From JAJEBT01 sp965221485 (GTDB taxonomy: Bacteria; Pseudomonadota; Alphaproteobacteria; MPNO01; UBA830), in contig OZ244893.1 in assembly GCA_965221485.1 (NCBI GenBank), positions 4,402,001-4,466,000 on the forward strand: a stretch of 64,000 bases of DNA, read 5' to 3'. The notes beneath the pieces are model-generated. The model saw only the letters and a program-made list of their open reading frames with translations. It did not search any database and was not told where the DNA came from. The position numbers were made by a program, and so were the translations under genes. Below, one piece after another: positions 55,830-63,850 of the stretch. The first letter of the stretch is position 1. Each line of letters opens with the position of its first letter.

Positions 55830-56252
55830 ATGCTTGCACCGAAACGAACAAAATACCGCAAGGCCCACAAGGGCCGGATCAAGGGCAAGGCCAAGTCCGC
55901 GACGACCCTGAATTTCGGGTCGTACGGGTTGAAGGCGCTGGCGCCGGGACGGATCACGGCGCGGCAGATCGAGGCATCGCGCCGTGCGATCACACGGCAT
56001 ATGCGTCGGTCCGGGCGGGTCTGGATCCGCATTTTTCCCGATGTGCCGGTGTCGCAGAAGCCCGCAGAGGTCCGGCAGGGCAAGGGCAAGGGCACGCCCG
56101 AATACTGGGCAGCCCGGGTCCGTCCGGGACGGATCATGTTCGAGATCGACGGGGTTTCCGGGGATATGGCGCAGACGGCGCTTGAGCTGGGAGCGGCCAA
56201 ACTTCCGATCAAGACCCGGGTGGTGACGAGGCTCATCGGAGCCGGGAGTTGA
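55830..56252 (+). CDS. rplP: 50S ribosomal protein L16
   Basis: A 140-residue L16 with MLAPKRTKYRKAHKGRIKG at the N-terminus and RVWIRIFPDVPVSQKPAEVR in the core. It contacts the A-site tRNA elbow and 5S rRNA. It starts 23 bases after rpsC and ends four bases before rpmC. Confidence 0.98.
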   Translation: MLAPKRTKYRKAHKGRIKGKAKSATTLNFGSYGLKALAPGRITARQIEASRRAITRHMRRSGRVWIRIFPDVPVSQKPAEVRQGKGKGTPEYWAARVRPGRIMFEIDGVSGDMAQTALELGAAKLPIKTRVVTRLIGAGS

Positions 56253-56256
56253 CGTC

Positions 56257-56472
56257 ATGATGAAGGCGGAAGACTTGCGGCACAAGACGCCCGATGAGCT
56301 CAGCGATGCGTTGCACAACCTGAAACGCGAGCAGTTGAACCTGCGTTTCCAGGCGGCATCAGGCGAGCTCGAATCGACCAGCCGGATGCGCGAGGTGCGC
56401 CGCGATGTCGCGCGCATCAAAACGATCATAAACGAACGTCGCCGCCTGGCTGACGGTCAGGAGAGTGCGTGA
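56257..56472 (+). CDS. rpmC: 50S ribosomal protein L29
   Basis: A 71-residue two-helix L29 (MKAEDLRHKTPDELSDALH; LRFQAASGELESTSRMREVR). The first of two tandem ATG codons is taken as start, after GGGAG; starting at the second would remove one residue. It lies at the exit tunnel next to L23. Confidence 0.95.
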   Translation: MMKAEDLRHKTPDELSDALHNLKREQLNLRFQAASGELESTSRMREVRRDVARIKTIINERRRLADGQESA

Positions 56473-56732
56473 TGTCGAGGCGAGTCCTGCGGGGGACTGT
56501 GGTGTCTGACGGGCCGGACAAGACGGTGATTGTCCGGGTGGACCGGCAGGTGCGTCATCCCCTTTACAAGAAGATCATCCGCCGTTCGAAGAAATTTGCG
56601 GCGCACGATCCGGAGAACCGGTTCCGCACCGGCGACCTTGTCCGAATTCGCGAGTGCCGGCCGGTTTCACGGACGAAGTCGTGGGAAGTGATCGCCGCTG
56701 ACGAGGCCGGGGCCGGGGAGCCGCAAGCATGA
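56472..56732 (+). CDS. rpsQ: 30S ribosomal protein S17
   Basis: An 86-residue S17 with RRVLRGTVVSDGPDKTVIVR and HPLYKKIIRRSKKFAAHD. ATG 56472 overlaps the rpmC stop (TGATG); a GTG one codon earlier is also in frame. The final four residues of rpsQ overlap the rplN start. Binds 16S helix 11. Confidence 0.96.
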   Translation: MSRRVLRGTVVSDGPDKTVIVRVDRQVRHPLYKKIIRRSKKFAAHDPENRFRTGDLVRIRECRPVSRTKSWEVIAADEAGAGEPQA

Positions 56733-57097
56733 TCATACCGGAATCCAGCCTGCAGATTGCGGACAATTCGGGTGCGCGCCGGGTCCAGTGTATCCGCATC
56801 CTCGGCGGATCGAAGCGGCGCTGGGCCACCATCGGTGACGTCATCATCGTCACGGTCAAGGAAGCGATTCCCAGGGGACGGGTGAAAAAGGGCGAAATTC
56901 ACCGTGCGGTGATCGTCCGCACGGCCAAGGAAATTCATCGCGAAGACGGGACAACCATCCGGTTCGACCGCAATGCGGCGGTGTTGCTGAACAACGCCAA
57001 TGAACCGATCGGGACGCGAATCTTCGGGCCGGTGACGCGGGAACTGCGCGCCCGGCGTTACATGAAGATCATTTCGCTTGCGCCCGAGGTTCTCTAG
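56729..57097 (+). CDS. rplN: 50S ribosomal protein L14
   Basis: A 122-residue L14, exact family length (MIIPESSLQIADNSGARRVQ; GRVKKGEIHRAVIVRTAKE; SLAPEVL end). It overlaps rpsQ by four bases. It contacts 30S in a bridge and is a target of silencing factor RsfS. Confidence 0.98.
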   Translation: MIIPESSLQIADNSGARRVQCIRILGGSKRRWATIGDVIIVTVKEAIPRGRVKKGEIHRAVIVRTAKEIHREDGTTIRFDRNAAVLLNNANEPIGTRIFGPVTRELRARRYMKIISLAPEVL

Positions 57098-57110
57098 GGG
57101 AGTCGGGATC

Positions 57111-57425
57111 ATGGCTGCTCGGATCAGGAAGAAGGATCAGGTCGTGGTGATTTCGGGCCGCGACAAGGGCCGCAAGGGTGAAGTTGTGAAGGTGCTCACG
57201 GATGAAGGGCGGGCGCTGGTTTCCGATGTCAATATGGTGAAGCGCCACCAGAGGCAGACCCAGACCCAGCAGGGCGGGATTGTGAACAAGTCGGCATCGA
57301 TCCATCTGTCCAACCTTGCCTTGCTTGATCCCGAGAGCGGCAAACCGACACGTGTCGGTTTCCGTACACTTGAAGATGGCCGCAAGGTTCGTTTCGCCCG
57401 TCGTTCGGGCGAGGATATCGACTAG
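57111..57425 (+). CDS. rplX: 50S ribosomal protein L24
   Basis: A 104-residue L24. ATG 57111 gives AARIRKKDQVVVISGRDKGR with the KOW motif (GRDKGRKGEVVKVL). A longer frame upstream runs into rplN and is not used. L24 nucleates 50S assembly. Confidence 0.97.
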   Translation: MAARIRKKDQVVVISGRDKGRKGEVVKVLTDEGRALVSDVNMVKRHQRQTQTQQGGIVNKSASIHLSNLALLDPESGKPTRVGFRTLEDGRKVRFARRSGEDID

Positions 57426-57435
57426 GGAGGTCGTC

Positions 57436-57978
57436 ATGGCCAGTCGTCTTGGCGAAATTTATCGGAGTGAAATCCGGCCCGCCCTGCAGGAGCAGTTCGG
57501 GTTTTCCAATCCGATGGAGATTCCCCGCCTTGAGAAGGTTGTGCTCAATATGGGCGTTGGCGAGGCGGTCGCGGACTCGAAAAAGATTGAGGGCGCTTCC
57601 CGGGACCTGACCGTGATATCGGGGCAGAAACCGGTGATCATCAGCGCCCGCAAGTCGGTGGCGACGTTCAAGTTGCGGGCGGGAATGAATATTGGCGTCA
57701 AGGTCACCTTGAGGCGCGAACGCATGTATGAATTTGTCGACCGTCTCATCAATATTGCGCTGCCCAGGGTGCGCGACTTTCGGGGACTGTCGCCGAAGAG
57801 TTTCGACGGCCGGGGCAATTATGCGATGGGGTTGCGTGAGCAGATCGTGTTTCCCGAGATCGACTATGACCAGGTCGATGATTTCCGGGGGATGGATGTT
57901 GTGGTCTGCACCACAGCCCCTGACGACGAGCAGGCCCGGGCCCTTCTCCGGGGCTTCAATTTCCCGTTTACGAATTGA
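57436..57978 (+). CDS. rplE: 50S ribosomal protein L5
   Basis: A 180-residue L5 that binds 5S rRNA. ATG 57436 follows AGGGAGGTCGTC, a strong site. Motifs: IPRLEKVVLNMGVGEAVADS, SVATFKLRAGMNIGVKVTLR and FPEIDYDQVDDFRGMDV. Length is normal. Confidence 0.97.
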   Translation: MASRLGEIYRSEIRPALQEQFGFSNPMEIPRLEKVVLNMGVGEAVADSKKIEGASRDLTVISGQKPVIISARKSVATFKLRAGMNIGVKVTLRRERMYEFVDRLINIALPRVRDFRGLSPKSFDGRGNYAMGLREQIVFPEIDYDQVDDFRGMDVVVCTTAPDDEQARALLRGFNFPFTN

Positions 57979-57996
57979 CGGGGCAGGGAGGACACC

Positions 57997-58302
57997 ATGG
58001 CAAAGAAGAGCGCCATTGAACGCAACCGGAAGCGCGCCCGGCTGGCCAGAAAATACGAGGCCAGGCGAGCGCGTCTCAAGGCGATTGCCAATGACCGCAA
58101 CCTGCCGGTTGAAGACCGGTTCCGGAGCCGGATGCAGCTTGCGGAGCTTCCGCGCAATTCGTCACCGGTGCGGGTCCGCAATCGTTGCGAGGTCACCGGT
58201 CGAACCCGCGGTGTCTACCGCAAATTCAAGATGTCGCGCATTGCACTCAGGGAACTTGCCTCGTCGGGCATGATTCCCGGAATGGTCAAGTCCAGCTGGT
58301 AG
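57997..58302 (+). CDS. rpsN: 30S ribosomal protein S14 (zinc-free form)
   Basis: A 101-residue S14. It is the long, C-minus form: the CxxC pairs of zinc-binding S14 are absent (only one Cys, in RNRCEVTGRTRGVYRKF). The block SRIALRELASSGMIPGM closes it. GGGCAGGGAGGACACC precedes the ATG. Confidence 0.97.
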   Translation: MAKKSAIERNRKRARLARKYEARRARLKAIANDRNLPVEDRFRSRMQLAELPRNSSPVRVRNRCEVTGRTRGVYRKFKMSRIALRELASSGMIPGMVKSSW

Positions 58303-58313
58303 AAAGTGCCATC

Positions 58314-58712
58314 ATGAGCATGTCTGATCCGATTGGCGATCTTCTCACTCGCATTCGCAACGGGCAAAGGGCCAACAAGACGGCGGTCCTTTCGCCAGGT
58401 TCGAAATTGCGGGCGAATATCCTTGAGGTTCTCAAACGCGAGGGCTATATCCGCGGTTACGAGACCGAGCAGATCCGTCCGGGTGTGTCCCAGATCCGGA
58501 TCGAGCTCAAATATCATGAGGGTGCGCCGGTTATCCGTCACATCCAGCGGGTCTCGCGGCCGGGCCGTCGCGTTTATTCGAAAATCAAGGACCTGTCCCG
58601 GGTTTATAACGGTTTGGGAATTTCGGTCCTGTCGACGCCCAATGGTGTCATGTCGGACCGTGAGGCGCGTGCGGCCAATGTCGGCGGCGAGGTGATCTGT
58701 GAAGTGTTCTGA
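58314..58712 (+). CDS. rpsH: 30S ribosomal protein S8
   Basis: A 132-residue S8. ATG 58314 gives SMSDPIGDLLTRIRNGQ; a second ATG two codons later is possible. The C-terminal RNA-binding part GISVLSTPNGVMSDREAR is complete. In enteric bacteria S8 represses the spc operon by binding near the rplE start. Confidence 0.97.
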   Translation: MSMSDPIGDLLTRIRNGQRANKTAVLSPGSKLRANILEVLKREGYIRGYETEQIRPGVSQIRIELKYHEGAPVIRHIQRVSRPGRRVYSKIKDLSRVYNGLGISVLSTPNGVMSDREARAANVGGEVICEVF

Positions 58713-58748
58713 TCCCCGGCGACTGCCGATGCCATCGGGAGGGTTGTC

Positions 58749-59282
58749 ATGTCACGTGTAGGGCTGTCGCCCATTGTCATTCCCGACGGCGTCGATGTCC
58801 GTGTTGCCGGTCGCGAAGTCGTGGCGAAAGGGAGTCTCGGAGAACTGTCCATGACGGTCACCGATTCAGTTTCGGTGGACCATGCCGACGGTCAGATTCG
58901 GGTCTCGCCCCGGGATGAGTCCAAGCGTTCGCGGGCGTTGTGGGGGACCACGCGATCGCTCCTGAACAACATTGTCGAGGGTGTCTCCAGGGGTTTTGAG
59001 CGCCGCCTTCAGATTTCGGGGGTGGGGTATCGGGCCCAGCTCCAGGGCGAGGTCCTGGTGCTGCAACTGGGATACAGCCATGAGGTACGCTATCCGGTTC
59101 CGGACGGGATCACGATTGCGGTCCCGAGCCAGACCGAGATTGTGGTTACAGGCATTGACCGCCAGAAGGTCGGGCAGACGGCGGCGGTGATCCGGGCATT
59201 CCGCAAGCCTGAGCCCTACAAGGGCAAGGGTATCCGTTATTCGGACGAAATCATTGTTCGCAAGGAAGGCAAGAAGAAGTAG
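58749..59282 (+). CDS. rplF: 50S ribosomal protein L6
   Basis: A 177-residue L6 with two related halves: MSRVGLSPIVIPDGVDVRV at the start, and in the second half YSHEVRYPVPDGI and PYKGKGIRYSDEIIVRKEGK. Binds 23S rRNA near the sarcin-ricin loop. Starts 36 bases after rpsH. Confidence 0.98.
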   Translation: MSRVGLSPIVIPDGVDVRVAGREVVAKGSLGELSMTVTDSVSVDHADGQIRVSPRDESKRSRALWGTTRSLLNNIVEGVSRGFERRLQISGVGYRAQLQGEVLVLQLGYSHEVRYPVPDGITIAVPSQTEIVVTGIDRQKVGQTAAVIRAFRKPEPYKGKGIRYSDEIIVRKEGKKK

Positions 59283-59284
59283 CA

Positions 59285-59635
59285 ATGGCACGGGACAAGA
59301 GCGTCAAGATGCGGCGGTGCATGCGCGTCCGCCGGCGGCTGCGGAAGCGGTCCGAGGGGCGGCCCCGGCTTTCGGTGTTCCGGTCCAACCGTTACATTTA
59401 TGCGCAGCTCATCGATGATTCCAGCGGCCGCACACTGGCGTCGGCTTCGAGCCTGGAGGGTGCGGTGGAAAGCGGCAATGGCTGCGGGGTTGCGGCAGCG
59501 GTCGGCAAGCTGGTTGCTGACCGTGCGGTGGCGCAGGGTATCACCGAGGTGGTTTTTGACCGCGGCCCCTATCTCTATCACGGCCGGGTGCGCGCCCTGG
59601 CCGACGCGGCCCGCGAAGGCGGGCTGAACTTCTAG
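59285..59635 (+). CDS. rplR: 50S ribosomal protein L18
   Basis: A 116-residue L18 (RPRLSVFRSNRYIYAQLIDD; VVFDRGPYLYHGRVRALADA). The sequence is Arg-rich in the N-terminal 5S-binding tail. It starts two bases after rplF. Confidence 0.97.
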   Translation: MARDKSVKMRRCMRVRRRLRKRSEGRPRLSVFRSNRYIYAQLIDDSSGRTLASASSLEGAVESGNGCGVAAAVGKLVADRAVAQGITEVVFDRGPYLYHGRVRALADAAREGGLNF

Positions 59636-59645
59636 GAGAGCGCGG

Positions 59646-60209
59646 ATGGCACGCAATCCCCGGCGGGAACGGGAACGGGAACCACGATCGGAACAGAGCG
59701 ATCTGGTCGACAAGCTCGTCAGTATCAATCGCGTAGCAAAAGTGGTGAAGGGCGGCCGGCGCTTCGGCTTTGCGGCCCTGGTTGTTGTGGGCAACCAGAA
59801 GGGTGAGGTCGGTTTCGGGTCCGGAAAGGCGCGGGAAGTCCCGGAGGCCATTCGCAAGGGGACCGAGAAGGCGAAGCGCAACCGGATCACAGTCCCGTTG
59901 CGCGAGGGGCGGACCCTGCATCACGACGTTTATGGCCGGTTCGGTGCCGGCAAGGTGATCCTGCGGGCGGCTCCGGCAGGGACAGGAATTATCGCCGGCG
60001 GTCCGATGCGGGCGGTTCTGGAATCGCTCGGGGTTCAGGATGTTGTTGCGAAGTCACTGGGCAGCCAGAACCCGCACAATATGATCAAGGCCACATTTGA
60101 TGCGCTGCGCCGGCTTCAGGCGCCGCGCCAGGTTGCCAGCCGCCGCAGTCGGAAGGTGTCGGATATTCTCGGCCATCGTCCCGATCGCGGACGGGAACAG
60201 AACGCATGA
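59646..60209 (+). CDS. rpsE: 30S ribosomal protein S5
   Basis: A 187-residue S5. KVVKGGRRFGFAALVVVGNQ is the double-stranded RNA-binding-like domain, and VILRAAPAGTGIIAGGPMR the second domain. The first 15 residues (RNPRREREREPRSE) are unusually charged. It overlaps rpmD by four bases. Confidence 0.97.
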   Translation: MARNPRREREREPRSEQSDLVDKLVSINRVAKVVKGGRRFGFAALVVVGNQKGEVGFGSGKAREVPEAIRKGTEKAKRNRITVPLREGRTLHHDVYGRFGAGKVILRAAPAGTGIIAGGPMRAVLESLGVQDVVAKSLGSQNPHNMIKATFDALRRLQAPRQVASRRSRKVSDILGHRPDRGREQNA

Positions 60210-60433
60210 CAGCGTCGGGGCGTGTTCGTGTGACGCAGGTCCGGAGCCCGATCGGGCGGCCGGGTGACCAGCGTGCCACGCTTCGGGGTCTGGGACTGGA
60301 CAAGATGCATCGGTCCCGGGTGCTTGAAGATACCGCGGCGGTGCAGGGCATGATCAACAAGGTGAGGCACCTCTTGCGGGTCGAGGACCTGCCGGATGGC
60401 GATGCGCGGGAAGGGGAAAATGCGTCTGAATGA
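60206..60433 (+). CDS. rpmD: 50S ribosomal protein L30
   Basis: A 75-residue L30, longer than the usual 58-60 because of an acidic tail (DGDAREGENASE). Core: VRVTQVRSPIGRPGDQRATL then LGLDKMHRSRVLEDT. It overlaps the rplO start by 14 bases, and the tail lies in that overlap. Confidence 0.94.
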   Translation: MTASGRVRVTQVRSPIGRPGDQRATLRGLGLDKMHRSRVLEDTAAVQGMINKVRHLLRVEDLPDGDAREGENASE

Positions 60434-60905
60434 ATTGTCGGACCGGCCCGGCGCCAGAACACCGCGGCAGCGTGTTGGCCGGGGTATTGGCAGCGGCACG
60501 GGCAAGACCGCAACCCGCGGGCACAAGGGACAGAAGTCGAGAAGCGGTGTTTCCCTTCTCGGGTTCGAGGGCGGCCAGATGCCGCTGCACCGGCGCCTGC
60601 CCAAGGCGGGTTTCCGGAACCGGTTTCGCCGCAACTACCGCGTGGTCAATCTCGGTCGGCTGCAAAAGGCGATTGATGCCGGGAAGCTCGATATCAGTCA
60701 GCCCGTGACGGAAGCCGGGCTGGCAGCGGCCGGCGTGATAAAGTCTGTGCGCGACGGCGTCCGGTTGCTTGGCAGGGGGACCATTACATCAGCGGTGACG
60801 GTGGAAATCAGCGGAGCTTCGGCACGTGCGATTGCGGCTCTTGAGGCAGCGGGCGGCAAGTTCGTTGCGTTGGAGAGGCGTGCCCAGGATTCGGACGAGG
60901 GCTAG
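60420..60905 (+). CDS. rplO: 50S ribosomal protein L15
   Basis: A 161-residue L15. ATG 60420 gives MRLNELSDRPGARTPRQRVG, the family N-terminus, with AAGGGG upstream; an upstream ATG in the same frame would add eight residues and lacks support. Glycine-rich segment GRGIGSGTGKTATRGHKGQ is the rRNA-binding part. Confidence 0.96.
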   Translation: MRLNELSDRPGARTPRQRVGRGIGSGTGKTATRGHKGQKSRSGVSLLGFEGGQMPLHRRLPKAGFRNRFRRNYRVVNLGRLQKAIDAGKLDISQPVTEAGLAAAGVIKSVRDGVRLLGRGTITSAVTVEISGASARAIAALEAAGGKFVALERRAQDSDEG

Positions 60906-60908
60906 ACC

Positions 60909-62252
60909 ATGGCGTCGGCGGCGGAACAGCTCGCTTCACAGATCAGCTTTTCCAATCTGGCCAAAGCGACGGAACTGAAGAAGCGAATCTGGTTCACGCT
61001 GGGGGCCCTGATCATTTACCGGCTGGGGACCTGGATTCCCCTGCCTGGCATCGATCCGGCCATTCTGAAGGATATTTTCCAGCAGCAGGCCGGCGGCATT
61101 CTCGGCATGTTCGACATGTTTGCGGGTGGCGCATTTGGCCGCATGACGATCTTTGCGCTCAATATCATGCCGTATATTTCCGCGGCGATCATCATGCAGC
61201 TTCTGCAGGCGATCCATCCTCACTTCGAGGCTCTCAAGAAAGAGGGCGAGGTCGGGCGCAAGAAGCTGAACCAGTATACCCGTTACGGAACGGTGTTTCT
61301 GGCGGCGCTTCAGGCCTACGGGATTTCGGTGGGGCTTGAGGGCATGACGGGCTCCCAGGGCTCGGCGGTGATCGATCCGGGAATGTTTTTCCGTGCGACA
61401 ACTGTGATCACGCTTGTGGGCGGCACCATTTTCCTGATGTGGCTGGGAGAGCAGATTACCGCGCGGGGTGTCGGCAATGGAATCTCGCTGATCATTTTCG
61501 CGGGAATTGTGGCCAATCTTCCGGCCGCTCTGGCGGGCACGCTGGAGCTGGGCCGGACGGGAGCGCTGTCGGCGCTGGTCATCCTGTTCCTTCTGGCTTT
61601 TTCGGTGGCAGTGATCACCTTTATCGTGTTTGTCGAGCGGGCGCAGCGTCGGGTTCTGGTGCAGTATCCCAAGCGTCAGCAGGGCAACCGGATGTTTGGC
61701 GGCGAGAGTTCGCATATTCCGCTCAAGATCAACACGGCGGGTGTCATTCCGCCGATTTTCGCGAGTTCACTACTGCTGCTGCCGATCACGGTTGCCAGTT
61801 TCTCGGCCAGTTCGGGGCCCGAATGGATGGGGGCTGTAACGGCCTATCTTGGCCGCGGCCAGCCCGGTTATCTTCTGATCTATGCCGGGCTGATCATCTT
61901 CTTCGCCTTCTTCTACACGTCGGTTGTCTTCAATCCGACGGAGACTGCGGACAATTTGCGCCGCTATGGCGGTTTTCTGCCCGGCATCCGCCCGGGCCGG
62001 AATACGGCGGAATATCTTGATTATGTTTTGACGCGTCTGACGGTTGTGGGAGCCGCTTATCTGACCGCGATCAGTATCATGCCGGAGCTTCTGATCGCCC
62101 AGTACGGGGTGCCGTTCTACTTCGGAGGGACGAGTCTGCTCATTGTGGTCACGGTGACGATGGACACGGTGGCGCAGGTCCAGTCCCATCTGATTGCGCA
62201 TCAGTATGAGGGGCTTGTGCGCCGGTCGCGGTTGCGGGGACGCCGCCGATGA
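60909..62252 (+). CDS. secY: Preprotein translocase subunit SecY
   Basis: A 447-residue integral membrane protein with ten hydrophobic segments that forms the protein-conducting channel with SecE and SecG. The block LIIYRLGTWIPLPGID is near the start, plug and GGAFGRMTIFALNIMPYISA follow, and the cytoplasmic SecA/ribosome loop QRRVLVQYPKRQQGNRMFGG is around residues 240-260. Three bases after rplO. Confidence 0.97.
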   Translation: MASAAEQLASQISFSNLAKATELKKRIWFTLGALIIYRLGTWIPLPGIDPAILKDIFQQQAGGILGMFDMFAGGAFGRMTIFALNIMPYISAAIIMQLLQAIHPHFEALKKEGEVGRKKLNQYTRYGTVFLAALQAYGISVGLEGMTGSQGSAVIDPGMFFRATTVITLVGGTIFLMWLGEQITARGVGNGISLIIFAGIVANLPAALAGTLELGRTGALSALVILFLLAFSVAVITFIVFVERAQRRVLVQYPKRQQGNRMFGGESSHIPLKINTAGVIPPIFASSLLLLPITVASFSASSGPEWMGAVTAYLGRGQPGYLLIYAGLIIFFAFFYTSVVFNPTETADNLRRYGGFLPGIRPGRNTAEYLDYVLTRLTVVGAAYLTAISIMPELLIAQYGVPFYFGGTSLLIVVTVTMDTVAQVQSHLIAHQYEGLVRRSRLRGRRR

Positions 62253-62905
62253 AGCTGATTTTGCTGGGCCCGCCCGGCGCCGGCAAGGGAACCCAGGCGA
62301 AGCGTCTCGAGGATGAGCGGAGTCTGGTCCAGCTCTCCACCGGAGACATGCTGCGGGCGGCGGTCGCATCAGGGAGTGATCTTGGCAAGCGGGCGAAGGA
62401 GATTATGGAACGGGGCGAGCTGGTTCCCGATGACGTGATGGTGGTGATGATACGGGATCGTGTGGCCGAGCCGGACTGTGCCGGTGGCTTTGTTCTGGAC
62501 GGGTTTCCGCGCACGGTTGCCCAGGCGGAGGCCCTGGACCGGATGCTTGAGGAAAGCGGCGCCAGCCTGGACCATGTCATCGAGATGCAGGTTGATGATG
62601 GCGCTCTCGTAGCCCGGATTGCCGGACGGTTCAGTTGCGCCGACTGCGGTGCCGGCTATCACGACGAGTTCAAAAGACCGGCAGTGGACGGTGTCTGTGA
62701 TGTCTGCGGAGGGACATCCCTGATCCGGCGTGAGGATGATCGGGAGGAAACCGTACGCGTTCGCCTCAAGGCCTACCATGCCCAGACTGCGCCTTTGCTT
62801 CCCTATTACAGGGACCGGTCGGTTTTGCGGACAGTGGACGGGATGGCCGGCATGGACGAGGTTGCACAGGAAATCTCCGGGGTTCTGGACGGGCGTGATG
62901 CTTGA
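62249..62905 (+). CDS. adk: Adenylate kinase
   Basis: A 218-residue enzyme that interconverts ATP, ADP and AMP. P-loop GPPGAGKGT at residues 7-15; NMP-binding LSTGDMLR; DGFPRT at 84-89. The LID carries a zinc-binding set Cys130, Cys133, Cys150, Cys153, the zinc form of the long adenylate kinases. It overlaps secY by four bases (ATGA). A promoter for rpsM begins inside its last codons. Confidence 0.97.
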   Translation: MKLILLGPPGAGKGTQAKRLEDERSLVQLSTGDMLRAAVASGSDLGKRAKEIMERGELVPDDVMVVMIRDRVAEPDCAGGFVLDGFPRTVAQAEALDRMLEESGASLDHVIEMQVDDGALVARIAGRFSCADCGAGYHDEFKRPAVDGVCDVCGGTSLIRREDDREETVRVRLKAYHAQTAPLLPYYRDRSVLRTVDGMAGMDEVAQEISGVLDGRDA

Positions 62906-62929
62906 CAGAAGCGGTCCTGTTTCTATAAT
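62902..62929 (+). promoter_or_regulatory. rpsM: Near-consensus sigma-70 promoter for rpsM-rpsK-rpoA
   Basis: TTGACA (62902-62907) and TATAAT (62924-62929) are both perfect hexamers, 16 bases apart. The -35 box overlaps the adk stop. It gives the alpha-operon genes their own strong transcription start, near 62936. Confidence 0.8.
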
Positions 62930-62995
62930 CGCGCAGCCCGGTCGCGGGGACGCCGAGCGAAGATCCGACTTTGAAAGCGTAAGGGAGATGGCGTA

Positions 62996-63358
62996 GTGGC
63001 ACGCATATCGGGTGTGAACCTTCCCAACAAGCCGGTTGCGACAGCGCTCACCTATATCTACGGGATAGGCCGCAGTACGGCGGCACAGATTTGCGAGAAA
63101 GCGAGTGTGGACGGACATGTTCGTGCCAATGATCTCGGGGATCACGAGCTCGGCCGGATTCGTGATGTGATCAGCCGCGATCATGTTATTGAGGGTGACT
63201 TGCGCCGTGAGCAGGCGATGAATATCAAGCGTCTTATGGACCTGGGTTGCTATCGCGGGTTGCGGCACCGTCGCAACTTGCCGGTTCGAGGGCAGCGGAC
63301 GCACACCAACGCCCGCACGCGCAAGGGCAAGGCCCGTCCGATTGCCGGCAAGAAGTGA
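62996..63358 (+). CDS. rpsM: 30S ribosomal protein S13
   Basis: A 120-residue S13 with GTG start at 62996 (ARISGVNLPNKPVATALTYI). GGGAG lies upstream. RGLRHRRNLPVRGQRTHTNA at the end contacts tRNA and the 50S bridge. First gene after the strong promoter. Confidence 0.97.
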   Translation: MARISGVNLPNKPVATALTYIYGIGRSTAAQICEKASVDGHVRANDLGDHELGRIRDVISRDHVIEGDLRREQAMNIKRLMDLGCYRGLRHRRNLPVRGQRTHTNARTRKGKARPIAGKK

Positions 63359-63382
63359 CCGGCGGGGACGGCGGAGAAGGGA

Positions 63383-63775
63383 ATGGCACGACAGGCACAG
63401 ACACGCGTTCGCCGGCGCGAGCGCAAGAACATCAGCGCCGGGGTCGCGCATGTCAACGCGACGTTCAACAATACGATGATCACGATATCGGATGCCCAGG
63501 GAAACGTGATTTCCTGGTCTTCGGCGGGCTCGCAGGGATTCAAGGGATCGCGAAAATCGACCCCTTACGCCGCCCAGATGGCAGGTGAGGATGCGGGCCG
63601 GAAGGCGCAGGAACACGGGATGCAAACCCTGGAAGTGGAAGTCAAGGGCCCGGGCTCGGGCCGGGAGTCTGCATTGCGGGCCCTGCAGGCGGTGGGGTTT
63701 ACCATTACGGCCATTCGCGATGTCACTCCCATTCCACATAATGGTTGCCGGCCGCGGAAGCGCCGACGGGTGTGA
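63383..63775 (+). CDS. rpsK: 30S ribosomal protein S11
   Basis: A 130-residue S11 (KNISAGVAHVNATFNNTMIT; GFKGSRKSTPYAAQMAGED; THNG-type end DVTPIPHNGCRPRKRRRV). GAAGGGA upstream of the ATG. It lines the platform near the mRNA exit. Confidence 0.98.
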   Translation: MARQAQTRVRRRERKNISAGVAHVNATFNNTMITISDAQGNVISWSSAGSQGFKGSRKSTPYAAQMAGEDAGRKAQEHGMQTLEVEVKGPGSGRESALRALQAVGFTITAIRDVTPIPHNGCRPRKRRRV

Positions 63776-63850
63776 AGGTGCCGCCCCTGCAGCGGGCAGC
63801 CAGAAAATCAACGATATTTTCGCGGAGCCTTGCTCCGAAAGGGATTTTTG

